Counted from the stretch's first letter, positions 1 through 6,830 are shown. The stretch: DNA of 7,649 bases from CAJQQY01 sp964352225 (GCA_964352225.1 CAYGRM010000326.1:1-7649); one strand, 5' to 3'. Translations and numbers: made by a program. The notes: generated by a model not told the origin, from the letters alone.

Positions 1-2379
1 CAATATCACCCTCATGGTGATGCTGCCATCGGAGGTGCCTTGGTTAACATGGGACAAAAAGATTTGCTCATCGATCCACAAGGAAACTGGGGAGATGCTC
101 GAACTGGCGATGGCGCTGCTGCCCCTCGTTACATCGAAGCACGACTGACTAAGTTTGCTTTGGAAGTAGCTTTCAATGCACAGACTACCGAGTGGCAACT
201 TTCCTACGATGGTCGAAAAAAAGAGCCTGTTAATTTGCCAATGAAATTTCCTTTGTTGTTGGCACAAGGAGCAGAGGGAATTGCCGTAGGACTTTCTACA
301 AGAATTTTACCTCATAATTTTATCGAACTCATCAAAGCGTCGATTAAAATTTTACAAAATAAACCTTTCAAAATCTATCCAGATTTTTCTACAGGAGGAA
401 CCATTGATGTAACTGATTACAAAGCTGGAAAGCGTGGAGGAAGAGTCAAAGTTCGAGCAGTCATCGAAAAAATTGATAAGGATACATTGGAAATCAAAGA
501 GTTGCCCTATGGAACTACCACGGCCAATTTGATGGATAGTATCGTCAAAGCAAATGACAAAGGGAAAATAAAAATTAAAAAAGTAACAGATAACACCGCC
601 AAGGATGTTTCGATCATTGTCGATTTAGCTCCGGGTGTTTCGCCTGAGGTGACGATGGATGCATTGTATGCCTTTACGAATTGTGAAGTTTCAATTTCGC
701 CAAATGCATGTGTGATTGTTGATGACAAACCACTTTTCCTTTCTGTCAATGATTTATTGAAATTCAGTACTGAGGCAACCAAAGATTTGTTACGACAAGA
801 ATTGGAAATCCGAAAAGGAGAGCTAGAGGAGAAATGGCATTTCGCAAGTTTGGAAAAAATATTTATTGAGAATCGAGTGTATCGAGAAATTGAAGAATGT
901 GAAACTTGGGAAGAAGTAATCGAAACTATTGATCGCGAATTAAAAAAATACATTGTCACTCCAAAAGATAAGGCGAAAAAAACGGATAAACGAATTCACC
1001 TTTTTAGGGACATCACTCACGAAGATATTGCTCGATTGACAGAAATTCGAATCAAGCGTATTTCAAAATACAACTCCTTCAAAGCGGATGAGTTAATTGC
1101 AAAAATCGAAGAAGAGTTAAAGCAAGTTAAACATGACTTGGCAAATTTGACGAAATACACCATTGCTTATTTTGAAAAATTATTAGCGAAATATCGAAAA
1201 GGAAAAGAGCGATTAACAAAAATCGAATCTTTCGAAACCATCAAGGTGGCCATGGTGGTAGCTAACAATGCCAAACTTTACGTCAATCTAAAAGAGGGAT
1301 TTATCGGTTCAGGCTCTAGCATGAAAAAAGAGGAATTCGTGGGGGAATGTTCGGACATTGATGATATTATCGTGATTCGAAAAGATGGAGTTTTGAAAGT
1401 GAGCAAAATTTCTGACAAGGTTTTTATGGGAAAAGATATTTTGCATGTGGCAGTTTGGAAAAAAGGGGATGAACGAACCACCTACAACATGATCTATGTT
1501 GACGCAAAATCAGGTCGTTCCATGGCAAAACGATTTCATGTAACAGGAATCACACGTGATCGAGAATATGATTTGACGAAAGGAGCTCAAGGCTCAAAAG
1601 TTCATTACTTAACAGCTAATTCAAATGGAGAATCAGAAATTGTAACGGTTCAATTATCGCAAGGTTGTTCAGCACGTACAAAGGTTTTTGATTACTATTT
1701 TGACGAATTGGAAATCAAGGGAAGAAGTGCCAACGGAAATATCGTCACCAAATATCCTATCCGAAAAGTAACTCAAAAAGAAGTGGGTATGTCTAGCCTT
1801 GGTGCTCAAAAATTATGGATGGATGAAGTGAGCGGAAGATTGAATGCCGAAGAGCGAGGTACTTTCTTAGGTGATTTTGATACAGGTGATTCTATTTTTG
1901 TATTATATAAAAATGGAACTTATGAGGTCGTTGATTTCGATATGACCAAGCGATTTGAACCAAAAGAATTGTTGCATATTGGAAAATTAGATCCAAGTTT
2001 AGTGGTGAGCGCTGTTTATTATGACGGTAACAAAAAGTGGACAATGGTCAAGCGTTTCAATATTGAAACAACGACAAATGATCAAATCTTCAATTACCTG
2101 ACCGAGCATAAAATGACGAAACTTCTCTTTGCCTCGGTCAAAGAAAATCCACGGATCGAATACAATTACAAAGTAAAATCGAAAAAGATGACAGGTGAAG
2201 TTAACTTAGCAGAATTCATCGATGTCAAAGGATGGAAAGCACTTGGAAATAAATTGAGCGACCAGAAATTATCAGGTGTAAAAGAAGTCGATGCAAGTAG
2301 TAAAGAAAAACTTTCCCCTGGAGATTCGATAGAATTTGATGTAGGAAAAAAGGATAATGGGCAAGGAGAATTGTTTTAA
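1..2379 (+). CDS. parC: DNA topoisomerase IV subunit A (ParC), 5'-truncated by window edge
   Basis: This is the DNA-breaking subunit of a type IIA topoisomerase, which with ParE decatenates and relaxes chromosomes using ATP. The frame is open from base 1, giving 792 visible residues; about 75-100 N-terminal residues probably lie outside the window. Visible residues 2-7 are YHPHGD, the start of the quinolone-pocket helix. The catalytic tyrosine is Tyr44 (codon 130-132) in the context APRYIEARL, preceded by Arg43. A charged coiled-coil stretch lies near residues 345-385. A divergent C-terminal domain starts near residue 415 and ends in GELF. I see no GyrA-box (QRRGGKG-like), which favours ParC over GyrA. 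The QKDLLID and GNW segments also resemble Bacteroidota ParC. The pocket reads HGD-A-A-I-G-G, lacking both the Ser and the acidic residue usual at GyrA 83 and 87. parE probably lies upstream, by inference. A hairpin terminator follows the TAA. The family call is firm; ParC rather than a GyrA paralogue is very likely. Confidence 0.93.
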   Translation, partial: QYHPHGDAAIGGALVNMGQKDLLIDPQGNWGDARTGDGAAAPRYIEARLTKFALEVAFNAQTTEWQLSYDGRKKEPVNLPMKFPLLLAQGAEGIAVGLSTRILPHNFIELIKASIKILQNKPFKIYPDFSTGGTIDVTDYKAGKRGGRVKVRAVIEKIDKDTLEIKELPYGTTTANLMDSIVKANDKGKIKIKKVTDNTAKDVSIIVDLAPGVSPEVTMDALYAFTNCEVSISPNACVIVDDKPLFLSVNDLLKFSTEATKDLLRQELEIRKGELEEKWHFASLEKIFIENRVYREIEECETWEEVIETIDRELKKYIVTPKDKAKKTDKRIHLFRDITHEDIARLTEIRIKRISKYNSFKADELIAKIEEELKQVKHDLANLTKYTIAYFEKLLAKYRKGKERLTKIESFETIKVAMVVANNAKLYVNLKEGFIGSGSSMKKEEFVGECSDIDDIIVIRKDGVLKVSKISDKVFMGKDILHVAVWKKGDERTTYNMIYVDAKSGRSMAKRFHVTGITRDREYDLTKGAQGSKVHYLTANSNGESEIVTVQLSQGCSARTKVFDYYFDELEIKGRSANGNIVTKYPIRKVTQKEVGMSSLGAQKLWMDEVSGRLNAEERGTFLGDFDTGDSIFVLYKNGTYEVVDFDMTKRFEPKELLHIGKLDPSLVVSAVYYDGNKKWTMVKRFNIETTTNDQIFNYLTEHKMTKLLFASVKENPRIEYNYKVKSKKMTGEVNLAEFIDVKGWKALGNKLSDQKLSGVKEVDASSKEKLSPGDSIEFDVGKKDNGQGELF

Positions 2380-2407
2380 CTTTAACAAAATTTATTTTTT
2401 TTATAAA

Positions 2408-2447
2408 AAAAGAGGTGGTACAGTTTTATAATTGTATTACCTCTTTT
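2408..2447 (+). terminator. Intrinsic terminator after parC
   Basis: A 14-bp stem pairs 2408-2421 with 2434-2447 (AAAAGAGGTGGTAC against GTATTACCTCTTTT, two G-T wobbles) around a 12-nt loop. It starts 28 nt after the parC stop and its right arm ends in four T. The A-run before the left arm (2404-2411) would give a U-run in the other direction, but no minus-strand gene is here to use it. It separates parC from uvrC as transcription units. Confidence 0.75.
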
Positions 2448-2610
2448 GATTATAAACCATAACCAAATCCTAAAAACAATCCCACCCAAAATCTTGTTGT
2501 ACCCAAAATCAATACTTAGTTGAGGTTTCATAAAATTTGATTTTAGCATAATGTTAAGTTATGTTTTTCAAGATAACTCTGTTAATTTTACAGATGAAAA
2601 GTTTTAACTT

Positions 2611-2644
2611 TTTGACCGACTTATTTTTTCTAACAATATATTTA
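2611..2644 (+). promoter_or_regulatory. Candidate Bacteroidota-type promoter for uvrC
   Basis: TTTG at 2611-2614 and TATATTTA at 2637-2644 are separated by 22 nt. The second box matches the Bacteroidota -7 consensus TAnnTTTG at all but the last base, and the spacing is within the range described for Flavobacterium promoters. Transcription would start about 12 nt before the uvrC ATG. In such AT-rich DNA this match could be chance. The rest of the 2448-2663 spacer shows nothing else beyond a short repeated word, CCCAAAATC. Confidence 0.3.
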
Positions 2645-2663
2645 CATTTTTATAAAAAAGTAA

Positions 2664-4514
2664 ATGACTACAGACGATTATAAAAAAATAGCTCATACAC
2701 TTCCCAAACAACCTGGGGTTTATAAGTTTGTTGATCCCAACGAAAAGATACTTTATGTGGGGAAAGCAAAAAATCTAAAAGCTAGATTATCGTCCTATTT
2801 TGGAGAACGAAGAGATCGTCTCGCTAAAACAAAAGTCCTCGTCAAAAAAGCAGACCACATCGAGTACACTATCGTCGAATCGGAGCACGATGCCCTCCTC
2901 CTCGAAAGTACCCTCATCAAAAAGTATCAACCTCGATATAATGTGATGTTGAAAGATGGAAAATCCTATTCATATATATGTATCAAAAGGGAGCGATTTC
3001 CAAGAGTATTTTTGACTCGACGAGTGATCAAAGATGGTTCAACTTATTTCGGGCCATACGTTTCGAAATATCAAGTTGGGGTGATTTTAGATTTAGTGAA
3101 AAATTTGTTCCCACTTCGGACTTGTACTTTGCCACTTTCTCAATCGAATATTGAGAAAGGGAAATTTAAAGTATGTTTAGAATATCATATCAAAAATTGT
3201 TTAGGGCCGTGTGTAGATTATGAATCGGAGGAAGAGTACAATGCCAAAATTGAGCAAATTAAAAATATCCTCAGAGGACATCTTGGCGTTGTGAAAAATT
3301 ATTTAAAATCTGAAATGATGCGCTACGCCGAAGCGATGCAATTTGAAAAAGCACAGCAAGCCAAAGAGAAATTAACAGCCTTCGAAGACTACCAGGGTAA
3401 GTCGACGGTGGTGAGTACGACGATCAAAAATGTGGATGTCTTTTCGATAACTTCTGATGAAAAAGAGGCTTTTGTCAACTACCTAAAGATTGTAGATGGC
3501 TCGATTACGCATACCTATACTTTAGAGATGACCTTGAACCTGGATGACGATGATGAAGATGAATTATTGGCCTACGGAATAGATGAGTTGAGGAAAAAAT
3601 TTAAGAGTAATGCCGAGGAAATTATTTTGGAAAAAGAGATCGAATTGATAGAAGATAATTTGCAGATTACGATTCCAAAAATTGGTGATAAAAAGAAACT
3701 CCTTGATCTTTCTAAAAAAAATGTAAAATATTTTTTACTCCAAAAACGAAAACAGGAAGTTTCTCGTACCAATAAGCAAACTCCTGCTGAACGCATATTA
3801 AAAACGATGAAAGAGGATTTGCAGATGGATAAATTACCCATGCACATCGAGTGTTTTGATAACTCAAATATACAAGGAACAAATCCAGTTGCGTCCTGTG
3901 TGGTTTTTAAAAATGCCAAACCTTCCAAGCGTGATTATCGAAAGTTCAAAATTAAAACAGTCGAAGGGCCAAATGATTTTGCTTCGATGGAAGAGGTCGT
4001 CCGTCGACGATATTCCCGCTTACTAAAAGAAAATCAGCCACTTCCTGACTTGATCATTATTGATGGAGGAAAAGGACAATTGAGTTCGGCGACGAAGATT
4101 ATGGAAGAGTTGGGAATTTTAGATAAAGTTACTTTGATTGGAATTGCCAAGCGACTCGAAGAGATCTTTTTCCCTAATGATCCTATTCCATTGTACATCA
4201 ATAAAAAGTCTGAATCACTAAAAGTTATTCAGCAAGCGAGGAACGAAGCTCACCGGTTCGCAATTACATTTCATAGAGATTTGCGTTCCAAAAATGCACT
4301 TGGAACGGAATTGACCAATGTCGAAGGAATAGGAGAGAAGACCGCACAAAAATTATTGTCGCATTTTAAATCTGTCAAAAAAATTAAAGAAGCTTTGCCG
4401 AGTGAAATCGAAGAAGTGGTAGGAAAATCTGCTACGACGAAGTTGTTGAATTATTTTAAGGAAACCCCCGACCCTTACACAGACGTGTCCGTAGGGAAAG
4501 GGGATCGTCCTTGA
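2664..4514 (+). CDS. uvrC: UvrABC system excinuclease subunit C
   Basis: UvrC makes both incisions flanking a lesion during nucleotide excision repair, acting in the cytoplasm on UvrB-DNA complexes. The 616-residue product has the full family layout. The GIY-YIG nuclease that cuts 3' is near residues 13-95, with GVY 18-20, YVG 31-33, Arg41 and Glu81. Four cysteines (154, 171, 179, 183) match the family's Fe-S cluster ligands. The UvrB-binding UVR segment is near 213-245. The RNase H-like nuclease that cuts 5' carries Asp399, Asp438 (PNDF), Asp467 (LIIIDGG) and His537. A helix-hairpin-helix DNA-binding region spans about 550-600. All catalytic residues are intact. The ATG start at 2664 fits the family N-terminus; it follows an A-rich leader with no Shine-Dalgarno, usual in this phylum. 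The last 16 residues (601-616, TPDPYTDV onward) and the TGA stop come from the palindromic repeat at 4463-4682, so the native protein probably ended near LLNYFKE. Confidence 0.97.
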   Translation: MTTDDYKKIAHTLPKQPGVYKFVDPNEKILYVGKAKNLKARLSSYFGERRDRLAKTKVLVKKADHIEYTIVESEHDALLLESTLIKKYQPRYNVMLKDGKSYSYICIKRERFPRVFLTRRVIKDGSTYFGPYVSKYQVGVILDLVKNLFPLRTCTLPLSQSNIEKGKFKVCLEYHIKNCLGPCVDYESEEEYNAKIEQIKNILRGHLGVVKNYLKSEMMRYAEAMQFEKAQQAKEKLTAFEDYQGKSTVVSTTIKNVDVFSITSDEKEAFVNYLKIVDGSITHTYTLEMTLNLDDDDEDELLAYGIDELRKKFKSNAEEIILEKEIELIEDNLQITIPKIGDKKKLLDLSKKNVKYFLLQKRKQEVSRTNKQTPAERILKTMKEDLQMDKLPMHIECFDNSNIQGTNPVASCVVFKNAKPSKRDYRKFKIKTVEGPNDFASMEEVVRRRYSRLLKENQPLPDLIIIDGGKGQLSSATKIMEELGILDKVTLIGIAKRLEEIFFPNDPIPLYINKKSESLKVIQQARNEAHRFAITFHRDLRSKNALGTELTNVEGIGEKTAQKLLSHFKSVKKIKEALPSEIEEVVGKSATTKLLNYFKETPDPYTDVSVGKGDRP

Positions 4515-4546
4515 CATAAGGAATTTGAATATCGAACAAGGATTTA

Positions 4547-4593
4547 AGAAGTTTGACGATGATAATTTGACCATGTTAGTTCGTCAAACTTCT
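4547..4593. repeat. Central hairpin of the 4463-4682 palindrome
   Basis: A perfect 13-bp inverted repeat pairs 4547-4559 with 4581-4593 around a 21-nt loop. It starts 32 nt after the uvrC stop, so it would form in the 3' end of the uvrC transcript. No T-run follows on either strand, so a classical Rho-independent terminator is not supported. A role in transcript stability or as a pause site is possible. Confidence 0.6.
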
Positions 4594-4635
4594 CAAATCT
4601 CAAATCCTTAGCGAAGCGTTCTTAAATCGATATTC

Positions 4636-4660
4636 AAAAAATCGCTTATGTCAATGACAT
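4636..4660 (-). terminator. Possible terminator of the TMTC-like gene
   Basis: Read on the minus strand, ATGTC-ATT-GACAT (4660 to 4648) forms a short 5-bp hairpin, followed after six nt by a run of six T (4641 to 4636). It lies about 20 nt beyond the stop of the minus-strand gene. The stem is short and weak, and it is also part of the larger palindrome, so this is a tentative call. Confidence 0.35.
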
Positions 4661-4680
4661 TGCCCTGAAGGGGTCGGGGG

Positions 4681-6534
4681 TTATTTCCGATACTCCTTAA
4701 TCTTCTTATCATAAAAAATTGCCGTTTCAATATCACCCATCGCCTTGTATAATTCCACTAAATCAAAAAGATGCGTATCATTATATTGAGCATCTAGCGC
4801 ATTTTTAAAATAAATTTCTGCTTCCTTATATCGATTCATTGCTTTGTAAGTCAACCCTAAAGAACGATTTGTAACTACATTGTTAGGAGCTAAAAGTAAA
4901 GACTGCTTTAAATAATTTTCCGCCTGATTATAGTTTTTTAATTTATAATAAAGTACTCCCAAGTTGGTCATTCCTGGAAAGTATTCTGCATTAGTTTCGA
5001 TTGAATTTTTATAGGCTTCAATGGCAAGTGGATTGTTGTTTTGTGCCTCGTAAACTAGTGCTAAATGATGATACGTTTCTGTAAACCCAGGATAAGTTTC
5101 CGTACTCATTTTTAGATATTTTACAGCGGTGTCAAGGAGCTCTTTTTTCTTATTTACATTAGTTTCTGAAAGTGCTTTTCGATAGTGAGTTACTCCGTAG
5201 AAACTTTGAGTACGAGAACTATTTGGTGTGGTGATGATACCTGTTTCGTAAAGCGTATCATCGCTTTCCCAAGCTGCATTTCGAGTTATAGTTTTCGCAG
5301 AATAGAGTAAAAGAATTACTCCGGCAATTCCATAAAAAGCATTTGGGGAATAATTTTTTTCTCCTAAAAAGAACTGTTTTAATAAAAAACTTAAAGCGAT
5401 ACAAAGCCCCAAAAGCGGAATAAACATAAACCTTTCAGCAAACGTCGCCCCAATCAAAAAGAAAATATTGCTCGTAATAGCAAAGGTGATGGCAAAGAAT
5501 AAAATAGCAAAAGAATAAATATTTTTACTTCTTAAACCTATGATAGTCAGGTAGATAAGTCCAATAGAAGTCGCAAGGCTAGCAAGAACTTTCCAATTAG
5601 TCCAACTTAATTCTGGAAAAGTATTGTAGGAATAATCAAAACTTAAAGGATGAGGAAAAACTAATAATTGAAAATATTTTCCCAACATCCCAATGGCAGT
5701 TGCGCGCTGTCCCCAAAAACTATCGATGGCAAAAAGACTGTTGTCAATGGTTTCAAAGGGTGTTGGATTAGGATCAATAATCTGCCCTCTGATATAAAAA
5801 TAAACAGCAGCAACAAGTCCAAAGAAGACAGTTTGTATGGCAATTTTATCAAAAGAAATTTTAGTAAAAAAATATAAAACCAAAGGGACTAATCCTAAAA
5901 TCGAAAGTGCTCCTTCCTTCGAAAGTATTGCAAAAAAATAACTTAATAATGCGATGATAAGATAAGTAATATTGTCTTTTCGATTATATTGAATGATGGA
6001 ATAGATTACTCCAAGCATTCCTAAAAATGCATAAATTTCATCTCGACTTTTGATGTTGGCAACTACCTCTGTGTGCAATGGATGGGCAGCAAAAAGTAAG
6101 GTTGCCGCAACTGTCGGAAGGAAGTATTTTTTTTCAAATAAAAGTCGTAAGGTGAAGAACAAAAACACACAACCTAAAGCATACTCAAGCACATTGAAAA
6201 AGTGATAAACTGTTGGACTGTTTCCAAAAAACTGCTTCTCGATGGCAAAACCTGCTAGCATCATTGGTCGATAATATCGGTCTTCCGTTCCTGCAAAACC
6301 ATAGTACCAAGAGTGGGTGAAAATATCTTTTATGCCACCTATTCCTTCTTGGACAAAATCATTTTTTTTGCAAACTAAATCATCATCTAAAACAAATCCA
6401 TGCTGAATTGTATTAGCGTAAAGTAAGAAAACAAACATGAAAATTCCGAGAGCAACTAACCAATGATTTGGAATAAGAGACCAGTTAGTTTTATATTTAT
6501 TAAGGGTCTTTTTTTTAGATTTTTTTTTCGCCAT
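4681..6534 (-). CDS. TMTC-like multi-pass membrane glycosyltransferase (GT-C type) with C-terminal TPR repeats
   Basis: The 617-residue product starts with a very basic segment (MAKKKSKKK), then a first membrane helix (about 26-43). Next comes an acidic Asp50-Asp51-Asp52 at the start of a large outer loop, YYRP (87-90), HPLHTE (151-156), RDE (164-166) and SKE (205-207). Further membrane segments run to about residue 415 and include an AER-FMFIP stretch. About four TPR units fill 485-617. This order matches eukaryotic TMTC1-4 O-mannosyltransferases and their bacterial relatives, where the acidic pair is the GT-C catalytic site and the TPRs face the lumen, here the periplasm. Transfer of a polyprenyl-phosphate-linked sugar to envelope proteins is inference; donor and target are unknown. 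The ATG at 6534 is preferred over an in-frame TTG seven codons upstream, since it begins the basic tail. No Shine-Dalgarno is seen. The gene has its own spacer on each side, so it is probably monocistronic. Confidence 0.8.
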   Translation of the reverse strand: MAKKKSKKKTLNKYKTNWSLIPNHWLVALGIFMFVFLLYANTIQHGFVLDDDLVCKKNDFVQEGIGGIKDIFTHSWYYGFAGTEDRYYRPMMLAGFAIEKQFFGNSPTVYHFFNVLEYALGCVFLFFTLRLLFEKKYFLPTVAATLLFAAHPLHTEVVANIKSRDEIYAFLGMLGVIYSIIQYNRKDNITYLIIALLSYFFAILSKEGALSILGLVPLVLYFFTKISFDKIAIQTVFFGLVAAVYFYIRGQIIDPNPTPFETIDNSLFAIDSFWGQRATAIGMLGKYFQLLVFPHPLSFDYSYNTFPELSWTNWKVLASLATSIGLIYLTIIGLRSKNIYSFAILFFAITFAITSNIFFLIGATFAERFMFIPLLGLCIALSFLLKQFFLGEKNYSPNAFYGIAGVILLLYSAKTITRNAAWESDDTLYETGIITTPNSSRTQSFYGVTHYRKALSETNVNKKKELLDTAVKYLKMSTETYPGFTETYHHLALVYEAQNNNPLAIEAYKNSIETNAEYFPGMTNLGVLYYKLKNYNQAENYLKQSLLLAPNNVVTNRSLGLTYKAMNRYKEAEIYFKNALDAQYNDTHLFDLVELYKAMGDIETAIFYDKKIKEYRK

Positions 6535-6576
6535 TGGTTTTCGTTTTGCTTGCAAAATAATAAATTTTTCAAGTAG

Positions 6577-6600
6577 CTGGACTCTCTCGAGTCCAGTTTT
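6577..6600 (+). terminator. Terminator-shaped hairpin facing the wrong way
   Basis: CTGGACTC-TCTC-GAGTCCAG (6577-6596) is a perfect 8-bp stem with a 4-nt loop, followed by TTTTT on the plus strand. It is a good Rho-independent terminator by shape, but no plus-strand gene lies upstream of it. On the minus strand the same hairpin would sit about 40 nt before the TMTC-like start codon, possibly in its leader or promoter region. Confidence 0.5.
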
Positions 6601-6608
6601 TCGGTTTT

Positions 6609-6740
6609 AAATGAAATCATTTGGTCATGGATAAATAGTTATTAGGTTATTGGTTATTAAATTATTTCCAAAATGGTGCTTCAATAAATTGTACGACTAA
6701 TAACTCATTAACCAATAACTTAATAACCAAATGAAATCAT
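6609..6740. repeat. Inner repeat block: 12-bp direct repeats bounding GTTATT-type inverted repeats
   Basis: AAATGAAATCAT occurs identically at 6609-6620 and 6729-6740. Between and overlapping the copies are two inverted pairs: CATTTGGT (6618-6625) with ACCAAATG (6726-6733), and GTTATTGGTTA (6646-6656) with TAACCAATAAC (6709-6719). Several further degenerate GTTATT/AATAAC words extend the second pair. The block sits inside the larger 6573-6828 structure and could be an insertion whose 12-bp direct repeats are a target duplication, or a tandemly evolved palindrome. Confidence 0.6.
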
Positions 6741-6801
6741 CTAGAACCAGTTTTATACTAAAAAAAATAATAGATTCATTCGACATAAAGTGCTAATCGT
6801 G

Positions 6802-6828
6802 AAACTGGCTTCGGGAGAATCCAGCTAC
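6802..6828 (-). terminator. Weak candidate terminator of dacB
   Basis: Right after the dacB stop, the minus strand reads CTGG-A-TTC-TCCC-GAA-G-CCAG and then TTT (6824 down to 6802). The stem is 4+3 bp with one mismatch and the T-run is only three. Its position fits a terminator, but it is also the right inverted end of the 6573-6828 element, so either reading or both may hold. Confidence 0.35.
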
Positions 6829-6830
6829 GT

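Larger units (their letters stand above)
4463..4682. repeat. Nested palindromic element between convergent genes (12-bp inverted ends)
   Basis: This is a composite imperfect palindrome of 220 bp. Its ends are a perfect 12-bp inverted repeat, AACCCCCGACCC (4463-4474) and its complement (4671-4682). Inside, in order, are paired TTGACATAAG (4511-4520 with 4645-4654), TTTGAATATCG (4524-4534 with 4628-4638), AAGGATTT (4538-4545 with 4602-4609) and AGAAGTTTGACGA (4547-4559 with 4581-4593), closing on a 21-nt loop. The arms are unequal: 36 nt against 16 nt between the first two pairs. The right arm also holds a 7-bp tandem TCTCAAA (4591-4604) that the left arm lacks. It overlaps the uvrC 3' end and the last two bases of the opposite gene's stop. 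It encodes no protein of its own. It resembles a REP/MITE-type element by structure; copy number cannot be judged from one window. Confidence 0.75.
6573..6828. repeat. MITE-like element with 27-bp self-palindromic terminal inverted repeats
   Basis: This fills most of the 6535-6830 gene-free spacer. The ends, 6573-6599 and 6802-6828, are inverted copies matching at 23 of 27 positions (both begin GTAGCTGGA and end CCAGTTT when read inward). Each end is also a hairpin on its own: an 8-bp stem around TCTC on the left, and a 4+3-bp stem with one mismatch on the right. No clear target duplication flanks the ends. No reading frame worth calling lies inside. The right end lies 2 nt from the dacB stop codon. 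The structure suggests a non-autonomous palindromic element; a second copy elsewhere is needed to prove mobility. Confidence 0.6.

Noticed and set aside
40..51. TTG at 40 or ATG at 49 as the start of the topoisomerase gene
   Set aside because: The frame is open to base 1 and the preceding codons encode the conserved YHPHGD motif, so the gene begins outside the window.
507..959. 150-codon open frame on the minus strand inside parC
   Set aside because: It lies wholly within parC, whose frame has clear topoisomerase motifs; the antisense product is low-complexity Ser/Ile/Phe-rich and matches nothing I recognise. The frame at 1278-1481 is rejected for the same reason.
2480..2515. Repeated word CCCAAAATC in the parC-uvrC spacer
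   Set aside because: Only two short copies with no wider symmetry, as expected by chance in this composition.
3572..3928. 118-codon minus-strand frame inside uvrC
   Set aside because: It is antisense to the well-supported RNase H-like region of UvrC and has no recognisable features. The frame at 4353-4574 likewise runs through uvrC and the palindrome.
4463..4682. CRISPR or attachment-site interpretation of the repeats
   Set aside because: The repeats are inverted and nested rather than evenly spaced direct repeats, and there is no integrase, cas gene or tRNA nearby.
6553..6555. TTG at 6555 as the start of the TMTC-like gene
   Set aside because: An ATG seven codons downstream (6534) opens directly onto the Lys-rich tail typical of such membrane proteins; the intervening codons add nothing recognisable.
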